64,000 nt of DNA from Bartonella tamiae Th239 (lineage in GTDB: Bacteria > Pseudomonadota > Alphaproteobacteria > Rhizobiales > Rhizobiaceae): assembly GCF_000278275.1 (NCBI RefSeq), contig NZ_JH725147.1:370388-434387 (forward strand), written 5' to 3'. Position numbers and translations under genes: made by a program. Positions 38,783-48,649 of the stretch are shown piece after piece (positions within the stretch are counted from its first letter, which is position 1; each line of letters opens with the position of its first letter). The notes below the pieces were generated by a model, which saw only the letters and a program-made list of their open reading frames with translations, did no database searches and had not been told where the DNA came from.

Positions 38783-40093
38783 ATGAAAAAAAATATAATG
38801 GAAAAACAGTTTCTCTTAATATTGGCATTTATTTTTTTAATAGGGCTAAATCCCGCTTCACCCAATGAAACGATAAAGTCTCTATCTACTACAAACGCAT
38901 TTCAAAAAAATAAGTCCGTATCTCGTTTTATTTCTCAAAAAAACTTTGATCGTATGATTATGTCTCAACTCCAAAACGTTAGAGATTATAAAAGTATCAA
39001 CGTTCAATTGTCTTCAAACATTGAAAATGAAAAAAAAGATACGAAGCTAACACTTGCGCTTTCGCGCAATACAGTCACACCAGCAGAAGAAATTTTCACT
39101 TATGCAGTGCCCCAATATATGGGGTATTTTGCGCAACAAAATATTCAACCAAAGCTTTTATATACCAATGGCTCCACGGCCGCTATTCAAGCTCTTACTA
39201 GCGGTTCGGCAGATATCGCTTATGCTTCCAGTTTGAATATTGCAGCCGCTATTGATAAGGGTGTGCCTATCATTGCCTTTGCAGGGCTCACGGTACGCTG
39301 GCCTTATTCAATTGCTGTGCCGAAAGACTCAAACATTACATCGATATATGATTTGAAAAATAAGCGCATTGGTGTGGTTAGTTTTGCTTCTGCTTCTTAT
39401 CACGATTTGCGTGCAACCTTAAATCATGCCAATATTTCAGAAAGTGATGTAACAATTGTACCCGTTGGAGCAGGTGCGCGCGCTGCTGCTGCCCTTTATA
39501 ATCGTGATATTGATGCATTAGATAGCTATAGTGATAGTTTCAACGCGATACAGCAAAACGGTCTTAAATTGACTTTTTTAGAACGCCCTCAATCTTTGGA
39601 AAAGCTTTTCAGTGTGACCATGGTCACACGCAAAGATGTTTTACAAGATAAACCAGATCTTTTGATCGGCTTTGTCCGTGCAGCTTATAAAGGTATTATT
39701 TTTACAAAATTGTATCCAAAGCTTGCCTTAGAAATGGGGTTAGAGGCGTTTCCACAACTTAAAAACTCAAAGCCACAAAAAACTACTAACAAAAAAATCT
39801 TGAATGGTGATGGAAATATGTCTTTTAAACACGAAAATGAAGCTAAAAAAAGCATCGAAAATATTTTGCAAACGATGCAAATAGCGCTTGGTGATTCCAT
39901 ACCAAAAGACCAAAATGATCCAACACAATGGGGCGCGTGGTTGAACCTGCCTCAGGAGCGTTGGCAGGCAGTAGCTGATTTTGCTTATCAAGCAGGCTTA
40001 ACGCATAAAAAACTTAAAGTTGGAGATCTTTGGGATCCAAGACTTATGGATAAAATTTATGATTATAATGCTGAAACCATCATGCGTGATTAA
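38783..40093 (+). CDS. NMT1/SsuA-type ABC substrate-binding protein
   Basis: 436 residues; signal peptide MEKQFLLILAFIFLIGLN or from the first Met (MKKNIM...). The NMT1/SsuA/ThiY-like fold is shown by GYFAQQNIQPKLLYTNGSTAA, LTSGSADIAYASSLNIAA and IPVDSNITSIYDLKNKRIGVVS-type segments. The N-terminal 60 residues are low-complexity, and a polar insertion (about 325-350) is unusual. With the next two genes it forms a nitrate/taurine/thiamin-precursor class importer. TenA 9 kb away suggests a thiamin precursor, but the ligand is not proven. Confidence 0.85.
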   Translation: MKKNIMEKQFLLILAFIFLIGLNPASPNETIKSLSTTNAFQKNKSVSRFISQKNFDRMIMSQLQNVRDYKSINVQLSSNIENEKKDTKLTLALSRNTVTPAEEIFTYAVPQYMGYFAQQNIQPKLLYTNGSTAAIQALTSGSADIAYASSLNIAAAIDKGVPIIAFAGLTVRWPYSIAVPKDSNITSIYDLKNKRIGVVSFASASYHDLRATLNHANISESDVTIVPVGAGARAAAALYNRDIDALDSYSDSFNAIQQNGLKLTFLERPQSLEKLFSVTMVTRKDVLQDKPDLLIGFVRAAYKGIIFTKLYPKLALEMGLEAFPQLKNSKPQKTTNKKILNGDGNMSFKHENEAKKSIENILQTMQIALGDSIPKDQNDPTQWGAWLNLPQERWQAVADFAYQAGLTHKKLKVGDLWDPRLMDKIYDYNAETIMRD

Positions 40094-40452
40094 AAACACT
40101 AAAAACTTTTAAGAGTGCAACTAAAATTTTATGAACAATGTGTTTAAACATATTTTATGAGGATCTATTAAAATAAAAAACTCCCTTTAGTATAAAAATA
40201 TTAAAAAGTTTTATGATTATTTTTTTCCTTTTATAAAACTATCTATGGCGCCATATAAATTTTTATAAAAGGTGCAGTTCGTTTTATGATAATGTTAAAA
40301 TGTTAGGCGTGAAAATGCGTTTTAAATGTTTTCAATCAGTTTGATCCTTTAGCACTGAATAAGATTGAATATGCAAGTGTCAAATAGGACTAGTAAAAAC
40401 GTAACCATCTTTTAAAATCGAACTCAGAACTTGTAAAATCAAAGGACATTGT
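40094..40452. other. AT-rich gap inside the importer cluster
   Basis: 359 bp between binding protein and ATPase genes; no riboswitch or gene recognised. Confidence 0.4.
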
Positions 40453-41322
40453 TTGCCTCATCCTATCATCACTATCAACAATTTAGAAAAATATTATCAA
40501 AGCCAAAAGGTTGAAAAGATATGTGCTTTAAATGAGATCAATTTAAAAATTGATGAGGGAGAGTTTGTTTCTATTATTGGGCCGTCAGGTTGTGGTAAAA
40601 CCACATTATTAAAAATAATTGCAGGTTTGGAAATGCCTTGCCAAGGAAATATTGATTTTCATCATGCCCGCCTTCAAAATACGGACGCAATATTAGGACA
40701 AAAGGAAAAAAAAGCACCCACGCGCACTCAATCTTCATTGAGATCAAATTTTGTTCCAAAAGGTACCGTTGGATTTGTGTTTCAAGATCCGACATTGCTT
40801 GCATGGCGAACCATTTTAAATAATATCCTTTTGCCTATTGAATTAAATTCTTTCGATTATGGACATAAAAGCCGTGAAAATGTCAAAGCACGTGCACAGC
40901 ATTTAATGGAAAAAGTAGGCTTAAAAGGTTTTGAAAATAAATTTCCTTATGAGCTTTCTGGTGGTATGCGACAAAGAGCAGGTATTTGTCGCGCTTTAAT
41001 CTTGAATCCTCCGATTTTGTTGATGGATGAACCCTTTGGCGCATTAGATGCTATGACACGGGATCTTATGAATAGCCAATTGCAGGCGCTTTGGTTAGAA
41101 AGCAAAAAAACGGTCTTATTTGTGACGCATTCAATCTCTGAGGCGGTTTTTCTTAGCGATCGTGTATTGGTGATGAGCAAAAGACCTGGTCATATTGTAG
41201 AAAATATTCCAATTCACCTTCCAAGACCACGCAATCTTATCTTAATGCAAAAACCAAAAGCACTCAAGCTTATACGCGATATTCGTCACTATTTGGAAGA
41301 ATACTATGGTCTTCCTGTTTGA
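40453..41322 (+). CDS. ABC importer ATPase (SsuB/TauB/ThiZ-like)
   Basis: 289 residues from TTG 40453 (AAAGGA 6 nt upstream). Walker A GPSGCGKTT, Q-loop VGFVFQDPTLLAW, signature LSGGMRQRAG, Walker B ILLMDEPFGALD and H-loop VLFVTHS are all present. About 30 residues are inserted between Walker A and the Q-loop (TDAILGQKEKKAPTRTQSSL region); they look like a polar surface loop. The C-terminal tail is short, typical of nitrate/sulfonate class importers. Confidence 0.92.
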   Translation: MPHPIITINNLEKYYQSQKVEKICALNEINLKIDEGEFVSIIGPSGCGKTTLLKIIAGLEMPCQGNIDFHHARLQNTDAILGQKEKKAPTRTQSSLRSNFVPKGTVGFVFQDPTLLAWRTILNNILLPIELNSFDYGHKSRENVKARAQHLMEKVGLKGFENKFPYELSGGMRQRAGICRALILNPPILLMDEPFGALDAMTRDLMNSQLQALWLESKKTVLFVTHSISEAVFLSDRVLVMSKRPGHIVENIPIHLPRPRNLILMQKPKALKLIRDIRHYLEEYYGLPV

Positions 41323-41699
41323 CAAGATTTAAGGACTTTAATGCCAGATACCTATTACGAATACATTTGATTTTGAATTGTAGGTGTTTTTAACTATTTT
41401 TTGTTTCAATGCTTAAGTTTAGGGATTTTGATGGATTGATTGTCAAATAATGATACAATCATGTTTTGATTTGAGTATTTAAATCTAGATATCAGACACT
41501 TTGTCTGATTAAAAATTTGAATATTTAAATATTGTGATGATCTTTGGTCATGACATATGCGTTTTTTATCTTCATTGTTCAGACTCTTTAAGATTATTTC
41601 ACAAAAATTTCTGTCGGGATCAATGATACTTGGTACATATTGAATTAAAAAGATCCTTTTGTTTGAATAATTTTCAATACAATGACATGATAAAGATAA
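41323..41699. other. AT-rich gap, nothing recognised
   Basis: 377 bp between importer ATPase and permease genes, with no convincing gene on either strand. Confidence 0.4.
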
Positions 41700-42503
41700 A
41701 TGGATGATAAAATGATAAGGCACCATCAATTTAAAACAAGCTTTTATCGAAGAGAGAAAACCTATCAAATTTTGAGCGTTGTTGCTGTTTTTATTTTTAT
41801 TGTTGGGGGGATTGAAATATATACGCGTATAAGTGCTATCCCTGCCTATATTTTGCCTCCACCAAGCCTTGTTTTAAATGAGTTAAAAAAACTTTTATTA
41901 TCATCTTTATTTTGGGATAATTTGTTTGTAACGATGAAAGAGGTTGTTTTTGGTTTTTTATTCGCTATTGTTTTGGCAGTCGTTTTTGGTGTTGCAATAG
42001 CGCAAATTAAAGTGTTTCAGTTGGCTTTTATGCCTTATATTATCGCTTTTCAAACCATTCCCACTGTGGCGCTTGCGCCTATATTGTTGCAATGGTTTGG
42101 TTATGGTTTAACCTCAAAAGTTATAATGGCGGCGTTAATTTCTTTTTTTCCTATGCTTGTTAATATCGTCGCTGGGCTTCAATCTGCGCGTCAGCAAGAC
42201 ATTCAAATGATGAAAGCTTTTGGCGCAACACAAATACAAATCCTTATGAAAGTTAAATTTCCAGCTTCTTTGCCTTTTGTTTTTACAGGAGTTGGACTAG
42301 GCATTATTTTTGCTTTAATTGGCGCTATTGTGGCTGAATTCATTGGCGCACAAAAGGGGTTGGGTACAATGATGCTGCAATTGATTGAGAGCTTTAATAT
42401 TGCTGGCATGTTTGCTGTACTTATGGTTTTGTCTTTAATTGGCGTTTGTTTACATCTTTTGGTTGAATATGCCAAAGCTAAAATTGTTTTTTGGAAAGAG
42501 TAA
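41700..42503 (+). CDS. ABC importer permease (SsuC/TauC/ThiX-like)
   Basis: 267 residues with six hydrophobic segments. The EAA-like loop is MMKAFGATQIQILMKVKFPASLP, and the substrate-path segment GLGIIFALIGAIVAEFIGAQKGLG follows. It forms the inner-membrane homodimer of the NMT1-type importer with the ATPase and binding protein upstream. ATG 41700 or 41712 may be the start. Confidence 0.92.
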   Translation: MDDKMIRHHQFKTSFYRREKTYQILSVVAVFIFIVGGIEIYTRISAIPAYILPPPSLVLNELKKLLLSSLFWDNLFVTMKEVVFGFLFAIVLAVVFGVAIAQIKVFQLAFMPYIIAFQTIPTVALAPILLQWFGYGLTSKVIMAALISFFPMLVNIVAGLQSARQQDIQMMKAFGATQIQILMKVKFPASLPFVFTGVGLGIIFALIGAIVAEFIGAQKGLGTMMLQLIESFNIAGMFAVLMVLSLIGVCLHLLVEYAKAKIVFWKE

Positions 42504-42964
42504 AACAGTTTAAAAATTTTTTACAAAATTCTTTATTATGTCAGCTTTTGAAAAACACTCATACTTATACTTTTTTTCCAATCGCAAGAAAAATTTAGAG
42601 CAAAACAGAAATTTATAAAATAGGCATATGATGTGTATGAGAAAAAATCAGAAAATGTCTTCAATTTTATATATGATCAAACATGTGGTAAGGGCATCAT
42701 TCACAATCATTTAAGAAAAATGTGGTGAATCGTACTTTTTACATATAAGAAAATAAAAATAATCTATGCAACAATTTGCCCCACACCCATTTACAGAAAG
42801 AGCTTTTTAGGGCTTAAAACATAATAAGTCTAAGTTTTTTCAAAAAAGCTTCTTTACAAATTATAGTGATAGAACTTTTCTTTATCGTTACGATGCGCTA
42901 GATAGTCTAGAAAGACTCTAAAAATTATAAAGAGCCACAGAAATAAAAAGGTGAGCGTTTAATT
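42504..42964. other. Spacer upstream of hemC
   Basis: 461 bp, AT-rich, no gene or structured element recognised; AAGGTGAG before the hemC start is its ribosome site. Confidence 0.45.
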
Positions 42965-43918
42965 ATGCGGATAAGGCTTGGAACAAGAAAGAGCGCGTTA
43001 GCACGCGTTCAAGCAGATAAAGTAGCTCATCTTCTTCACGCTGTTGATCCGAATTTAAACGTTGAAATGGTGTTTCTTGGTTCTAAAGGTGATGCGGATA
43101 AGCGAACCAATTTTCAAGATATTGGAAGTGTCGGAGTTTTTACCAAAAGTGGTGAAGATGCGCTTATTAATCGTGAAGTAGATATCGTCGTTCATTCTTT
43201 GAAGGATTTGCCGACAACTCAACCTGAAGGTTTGGTTTTAGCTTCTGTTCCAGAACGTGAAGATCCACGCGATGTTTTATGTGGATTAACACTTGATACA
43301 ATTAGATCCAACCGTCATAAAATTGGGACAGGCTCTATTCGACGCGCCGCGCAATTGCGTGCCATTTTTCCTGACATTACTGTGGTGCCAGTACGTGGTA
43401 ATGTGCCACCACGTTTACGTCGTGCGGTTGAAAAAAATGGTATTGATGCAACAATTTTAGCAGCGGCTGGGCTGAAACGTCTTGGTCTTATGGATAAGAC
43501 AATGGAATATCTTAATCCGCAAATTTTTCCTTACGCTGTAGCACAAGGCGCGTTGGGAATTGAATGCCGTGAAAGCGATAAAGATATTATTCAAATTTTG
43601 AAAAAAATTGAATGTAAGAAAGCGCGCGCAGAAACTGATGCTGAACGTGCTTTGATGAAACATTTGGGTGCTGGTTGCAATTTGCCTGTTGGTGTTTGCA
43701 CAAGCTGGAAAAATACCATGTTGCATATGAAAGCAACGGTTACTGGTATTGATGGACTACAACAAATTCGCGATCATGCTTTTATCTGCACATTTGCGGT
43801 TGAAAAAATCGGCCAAAGACTGGCTGAACGTCTTTTGGATAAAGGTGCAGGTGAATTGTTGCGCGCGTCTGGGATCAATCAAGACACAGCTAAAGTAGCA
43901 CGGTTTTTAAAAACCTAA
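42965..43918 (+). CDS. hemC: Hydroxymethylbilane synthase (porphobilinogen deaminase)
   Basis: 317 residues. It condenses four porphobilinogen molecules into hydroxymethylbilane in haem synthesis. RLGTRKSALARVQADKV starts the fold. VDIVVHSLKDLPTTQPEGL holds the catalytic aspartate, GTGSIRRAAQLRAIFPDI the cofactor arginines, and GAGCNLPVG (Cys238) the dipyrromethane-bearing cysteine. The enzyme looks fully functional. Normal partner hemD is not adjacent; it lies alone between the importer and grpE. Confidence 0.96.
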   Translation: MRIRLGTRKSALARVQADKVAHLLHAVDPNLNVEMVFLGSKGDADKRTNFQDIGSVGVFTKSGEDALINREVDIVVHSLKDLPTTQPEGLVLASVPEREDPRDVLCGLTLDTIRSNRHKIGTGSIRRAAQLRAIFPDITVVPVRGNVPPRLRRAVEKNGIDATILAAAGLKRLGLMDKTMEYLNPQIFPYAVAQGALGIECRESDKDIIQILKKIECKKARAETDAERALMKHLGAGCNLPVGVCTSWKNTMLHMKATVTGIDGLQQIRDHAFICTFAVEKIGQRLAERLLDKGAGELLRASGINQDTAKVARFLKT

Positions 43919-44202
43919 GTTTTTAAATCACAATTGGAATGCGGGATAAAATGTCTTCATTTTGTGTTGGGATGGTTGCTTTAAGTGTTATCTTTCATGC
44001 AATTATTTTTAAAATCTTTTAAGCGCATAATTTTTTAAAAACGATTTTATATTTTATCTTAAACAACACAACTATGAATGACACACAACAATAATAGAAA
44101 AAAATACATATAAATTAAGCGGCTTTTGTTTTACCCTCTTGATTTTTGTGTCAAAAATTTCGATATCTCTTCAAAATATCTTCATTAAGAAATGGAAATC
44201 AT

Positions 44203-44898
44203 ATGTCTGACGAAAAAATGAAGCCCGGTGAAAATGATTTTGAAAATCGTGATTTAAAAAATCCGGCAGACCGTGATGCACTGAAGCGCGCTGCGGATGA
44301 TTTTTTAAAAACACGAAAGGCAGAAGCGACATCTGAAGTTGAAGAAGATTCTGTGCAAGACGAGGGTGCAGACCCTGTTGCAGCGTTGAATGCAGAAAAT
44401 GAAGAGCTCAAAGATCAGTTGTTACGCGCTCATGCTGAAATGGAAAATTTACGTCGACGCACGCAACGTGATGTCGCAGATGCTAAAACTTATTCTGTTG
44501 CTGCATTTGCGCGCGATATGTTGTCTGTTTCTGACAATTTAAGTCGTGCATTAGAAGCTATCCCCGAAGGTGCTCGTGAGCAGGATGCAGGTCTTAATGG
44601 GCTTGCTGAAGGTGTCGAAATGACAGAACGAGCTATGATGTCGGCGCTTGAACGTCATGGTGTGAAAAAGATAGAGCCTTTGGGTCAGAAATTTGATCCA
44701 AATTTTCATCAGGCAATGTTTGAAATTCCTGATCCAACTGTCCCTGCCAATACTGTGCAGCAAGTGGTGCAAAGTGGTTATAGCATTGGTGAGCGTGTTT
44801 TGCGTCCAGCTATGGTTGGTGTGGCCAAGGGTGGACCGAAAGAAAACACCGTGCAAAGCACACATGAAGAGAAGTCAAACTCTGAAGATGATATTTAA
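44203..44898 (+). CDS. grpE: Nucleotide exchange factor GrpE
   Basis: 231 residues from ATG 44203 ([12 protein letters not shown]). An acidic disordered N-terminus (about 1-75), then the long paired helix ([20 protein letters not shown]) and the beta-wing domain. The family end reads [15 protein letters not shown]...[19 protein letters not shown]. It exchanges ADP on DnaK. In many relatives it directly follows hrcA; here it is separated by four genes. It has its own terminator. Confidence 0.95.
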   Translation: MSDEKMKPGENDFENRDLKNPADRDALKRAADDFLKTRKAEATSEVEEDSVQDEGADPVAALNAENEELKDQLLRAHAEMENLRRRTQRDVADAKTYSVAAFARDMLSVSDNLSRALEAIPEGAREQDAGLNGLAEGVEMTERAMMSALERHGVKKIEPLGQKFDPNFHQAMFEIPDPTVPANTVQQVVQSGYSIGERVLRPAMVGVAKGGPKENTVQSTHEEKSNSEDDI

Positions 44899-44927
44899 GC
44901 ATTCCATTGACTTCACAAGAGACTTTC

Positions 44928-44957
44928 AGGCAGGTTTACCCCTGCCTTTATTTTTTA
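44928..44957 (+). terminator. Terminator of grpE
   Basis: AGGCAGG (44928-44934) / CCTGCCT (44941-44947) around a 6-nt loop, followed by TTATTTTTTA. Confidence 0.85.
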
Positions 44958-45557
44958 TCAGCCGTAAGATTATTAAGAGTTTATTTAATCAAGAGTTTTA
45001 ACAAATTTTTAAAATACAACCATTTAACGGCTTGATTGGTTGGTATTTTTAACAAAAAAAGGGCAAATCTTTGTTTTCTCATTCATAATGAAGCGATGAT
45101 TATTTATTATTATAAAAAACGCATGCTTGCATCTTAGCGATGCTTTTTTCAATTCTTAATGATCTATAACGAATTTCTTTGATGTTTTCTGCTTTCATAT
45201 GACAAATATATTGCACCTTTTTTAAGCACTAATTTTAAGAAAAAATGGCTGTTACGTGATGGATTTATTATTTTTAAAAACATTACCACTAAATGTTTAA
45301 ATTATGATCTTTTGTTCAAAATTTTTTTATAAAATGAAAAAAAATAAAGAAAACAAAGATAAGCAAAATTGATTCAAAAAAAATCAAAAACAATGGAGAA
45401 AATGGTAAAAAGCGGGGGAAGAGAGGTCAATAAGATTTGATTTTTACCTAAAATTAACAGTAACTTCGTCTAAGGGTTTCAATTTATCCTCTTATACTGC
45501 ATGGTAATGCGTGTTGATTAAGTGGTTATGATGTGTCTTAAGGGGTGGGTCTTGGCA
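44958..45557. other. Spacer grpE to dacA-like, nothing recognised
   Basis: About 600 bp, AT-rich. A TATACT hexamer at 45493-45498 could be a -10 box, but there is no matching -35. Confidence 0.4.
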
Positions 45558-47045
45558 ATGCGTATTTTTAAACGTTTAAAACTGATTCTTGCTTTGTGTC
45601 TTGGCATTGTGACAGTTTTATTCTTTGCTTTAAGCCCTTCTCACGCACAAACGGCCCTTCCGTCCATTGTGGTTGATGCAAATAATGGTAAGGTACTTTT
45701 TGCCAACCGTGCGGATGAAGTGCGCGCGCCAGCATCAATCACTAAAGTTATGACACTTTATCTTGTTTTTGATGCTTTGCAAACTGGACGTATCAGTTGG
45801 GATACGCAAATGCCTGTATCAAAAGTCGCGGCAAGTCGTCCGCGAATGAAACTTGACGTGCCCGCAGGTTCAACAATTAACGTCCGTGACGCGGTGAATG
45901 CTCTTGTTATAAGTTCTGCCAACGATATTTCTGTTGTTTTTGCTGAATATCTGGCTGGTAGTGAAGCAAATTTCGCAAAAGTTATGACCTTAAAAGCGCG
46001 CAGTCTCGGTATGCGGAATACAAGTTTTAAAAATGCTAGTGGGCTGACACAAAAAGGTCATGTTTCAACGGCTCGTGATATCGCTTTAATGTCGATAGCG
46101 ATACAGGAGCATTTTCCTCAATATTATTCTCTTTTTTCTCAGCGCCAATTTAAATATCGTGGACGCACTATCAAAGGTCATAATCGTATTTTAGATAGAC
46201 TAGATGGTGCAAATGGTCTAAAAACAGGCTTTACCAATGCAGCAGGCTTTACTATTACTAGCACAATTTCACGAGGAAATAGAAAAATCGTTGTTGTAGT
46301 TTTGGGCGGAAAAACGACACGCAATCGTGATGATCAGGTAGTTTTGCTTACAGAGCGTTATTTTTCTAAAGCAAGTCGGTTTAATCGCAAAGGCGTGTTT
46401 AAAAAATGGACGATTGCGCAATCTGTGTGGCGTGGTCAACCTTTACCTAATAGTGTGCCAGCTATCGCAGTTGCTCAAGCCCCTGATACTCTCGTAAATG
46501 CACCAGTACCGCTTGTAAAACCGAACATGAATGGTACTGTTTCTCCTTATCAAACTTTTAATATTGCACAATCTAAGCCAGAAACCAATCGCTCAAGTGA
46601 TAATTTGCAAACCGCTTCCATTCATGCGCCAGTAACATCTGTTGTGCCAGTCAGGCGTCCTGCCAAATCTATCGGGCAAGAAGACACGTCAACTCGTGTT
46701 ATGGCTTATGCCGATTATCAATCAAATAATGCCGTTGGTGCATTAGAAAACCAGTTCTCATCCAATGAGCAAATCAATGGAAATATAACAGCTGGTAATA
46801 CTGCTTATGTGGTGCAAGTTGCGGCTTTGCACGATGTGCAATCAGCCAATAATTTTTTAAATGATGTGAAAAATGCATTGAATGATAAAAGTTATAGCGC
46901 TCTTGGCTTTGTTGAATCTGCTACGGTAAATAAGACAAATGTTTATCGTGTACGCTTTGGCTCTTTTAACGATCAAGCTTCGGCTATTTCTTTATGTAAT
47001 GACATAAAAGCACGCGCTTTTTCTTGTTTTGTGAGCTCGCAATAA
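45558..47045 (+). CDS. D-alanyl-D-alanine carboxypeptidase (DacA-like) with SPOR domain
   Basis: 495 residues from ATG 45558 (earlier ATGs at 45528/45531 in frame are possible). Signal peptide ends SHA30. The serine DD-peptidase domain (about 35-280) has SxxK APASITKV (Ser60, Lys63), SxN SSANDI and KTG GLKTGFTN. A linker rich in Pro/Ser leads to a C-terminal SPOR domain (about 420-495), which binds denuded septal glycan. This combination trims peptidoglycan pentapeptides at the division site. Confidence 0.93.
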   Translation: MRIFKRLKLILALCLGIVTVLFFALSPSHAQTALPSIVVDANNGKVLFANRADEVRAPASITKVMTLYLVFDALQTGRISWDTQMPVSKVAASRPRMKLDVPAGSTINVRDAVNALVISSANDISVVFAEYLAGSEANFAKVMTLKARSLGMRNTSFKNASGLTQKGHVSTARDIALMSIAIQEHFPQYYSLFSQRQFKYRGRTIKGHNRILDRLDGANGLKTGFTNAAGFTITSTISRGNRKIVVVVLGGKTTRNRDDQVVLLTERYFSKASRFNRKGVFKKWTIAQSVWRGQPLPNSVPAIAVAQAPDTLVNAPVPLVKPNMNGTVSPYQTFNIAQSKPETNRSSDNLQTASIHAPVTSVVPVRRPAKSIGQEDTSTRVMAYADYQSNNAVGALENQFSSNEQINGNITAGNTAYVVQVAALHDVQSANNFLNDVKNALNDKSYSALGFVESATVNKTNVYRVRFGSFNDQASAISLCNDIKARAFSCFVSSQ

Positions 47046-47435
47046 TCGCTTAAAAAGTCCGATAAACTTTTTAAAATTATACCTATTTTTTTTAAAAACA
47101 GTGAGCATGGTATATGATAAATATTGCGCATCTTTTTAAAGATGAGTTTAAAAAAGTTATCAAATAAATTATGAATGCGCGTAAAATTTCTAACAATATG
47201 CCATAAATTTTATAAATAAACGTTTGATGATAATTTTTATAATGACGTATTAAAAAATTATAATGGCAATTGTCTTTATGATTTTAAGCTTCAAATCTGC
47301 TTTTTTTAAAAAAAGAAATTATATATTATCTCTTTATACGCTTTATTGATTTCATTATAAACAATATTAACATTATAGAAACTATAATCTGCTAATGAAA
47401 AGCAATCGGAATATGTCGATTTTTCAGGTATGGTT
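47046..47435. other. Spacer, nothing recognised
   Basis: AT-rich 390 bp; the end includes AGG 7 nt before the L,D-transpeptidase start. Confidence 0.4.
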
Positions 47436-48143
47436 ATGAAAATATCTTCTTCATCTTTTACGAGACGATCTTTTTTATTTGGTGGCAGTTTAGGCACGTT
47501 GAGCATTTTCGCTGGATGTACAACAAATGGTCTTATGCGCGACATTGATCAAACAACAACAGGTTCAATCCTACGTCCTCGCATTGGTATTGATCCTGCT
47601 TTTACAGCCCCAGACAAAATGTATGCGGCTGTAAAAGAGGGATCATATGATCTTGAAGCTATTCCATATAATAAGGTGCCAAAGCAATATTGGCGACAAA
47701 TTGTGCCAAATCCTACTGGTGAAGCACCTGGCACAATTGTCGTAAGCGTAAAAGATCATTTTTTATATTTCATTCAACCAGATGGTGATGCATTGCGTTA
47801 TGGTGTAGGCGTTGGAGCGGCAGGATTTGAATGGTCTGGACGTGCCAATGTGCAATATAAGCGCCAATGGCCGCGTTGGACGCCGCCAGCTGAAATGATT
47901 GAACGTAAGCCCGAACTCGTAAAATATCGTAATGGTATGGATCCAGGTGTGACCAATCCTTTAGGAGCGCGTGCACTTTATATTTATCAAAATAATCAAG
48001 ATACAGGCTATCGCATTCATGGTTCACCAGAATGGTGGTCTATTGGTCAATCAATGTCTTCTGGATGTATCCGTTTGATGAACCAAGACATCATTGATCT
48101 TTATAATCGTGTTCCTGTTGGCGCACCAATCGTGGTTGGTTAA
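47436..48143 (+). CDS. L,D-transpeptidase (YkuD/ErfK), Tat-type lipoprotein-like
   Basis: 235 residues from ATG 47436. FTRRSFLFGG is a twin-arginine motif and FAGC just after is a lipobox, so it may be a Tat-exported lipoprotein. The catalytic YkuD domain (about 95-235) includes the HGSPEWWSIGQSMSSGCIRL motif with the active cysteine and histidine. It forms 3-3 crosslinks in peptidoglycan or attaches proteins to it. A basic-aromatic linker precedes the domain. Confidence 0.92.
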   Translation: MKISSSSFTRRSFLFGGSLGTLSIFAGCTTNGLMRDIDQTTTGSILRPRIGIDPAFTAPDKMYAAVKEGSYDLEAIPYNKVPKQYWRQIVPNPTGEAPGTIVVSVKDHFLYFIQPDGDALRYGVGVGAAGFEWSGRANVQYKRQWPRWTPPAEMIERKPELVKYRNGMDPGVTNPLGARALYIYQNNQDTGYRIHGSPEWWSIGQSMSSGCIRLMNQDIIDLYNRVPVGAPIVVG

Positions 48144-48649
48144 ACTCAATTTATCTTTAGTGATTGTTTAAGAACGATAAAATATATTTTTAAATAAAGT
48201 TTAGATAATAAGCAACGGTTTTTCTATTTTATTTAAAACAATTGATGCATCATTTTTATGCTATAGTTATACATTTCCTTATAAAAATATTAAAGAGAAC
48301 TTTCGATCTAACAAATAAACTAGATATTTATCTTATCCACTATATTTATAATGTCTTGTGAAGATAGTGGATATTGATCCTTATACGATTATAATAATTA
48401 ATATTTAAAATTTTATATAAGAATTATTAACATAAATTACGATGGAATGGCTTGTTACATTTGCTTTAATCGTTTATGGAAGTGATTAAGGGTGCCCGGC
48501 CAATCAAGCGGGGGCAATGTGACCGGGCCCCGATGCCCCGCTTACGAATTTGCAGGGTAAAAACCGCGCTAATTTAACAGCATGGTACACTTATAATGTT
48601 TTTCATGATATATTGTTCCAAAGATATTTATAAATTTAAAGGTTTATTC
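48144..48649. other. Spacer containing the GC-rich RNA candidate
   Basis: AT-rich except for 48489-48575, which is described separately. No gene otherwise. Confidence 0.5.
48489..48575 (+). ncRNA. GC-rich pseudoknot-like structured RNA candidate upstream of mliC-tenA
   Basis: A sharply GC-rich island in AT-rich DNA. GCCCGG (48494-48499) can pair with CCGGGC (48523-48528), and AGCGGGGGCA (48507-48516) with TGCCCCGCT (48534-48542) save one bulged G; the pairs interleave, which is an H-type pseudoknot. A smaller GCAGGGT/ACCGCGC feature follows, 60-90 bp before the mliC start. No known riboswitch consensus is met. Riboswitch, leader or stable small RNA are open options. Confidence 0.5.

Noticed and set aside
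48485-48580. TPP riboswitch upstream of tenA
   Set aside because: The GGGTGCCC start is reminiscent, but the CUGAGA and CUGAUCUGGAUAAUGCC-type core segments are missing.
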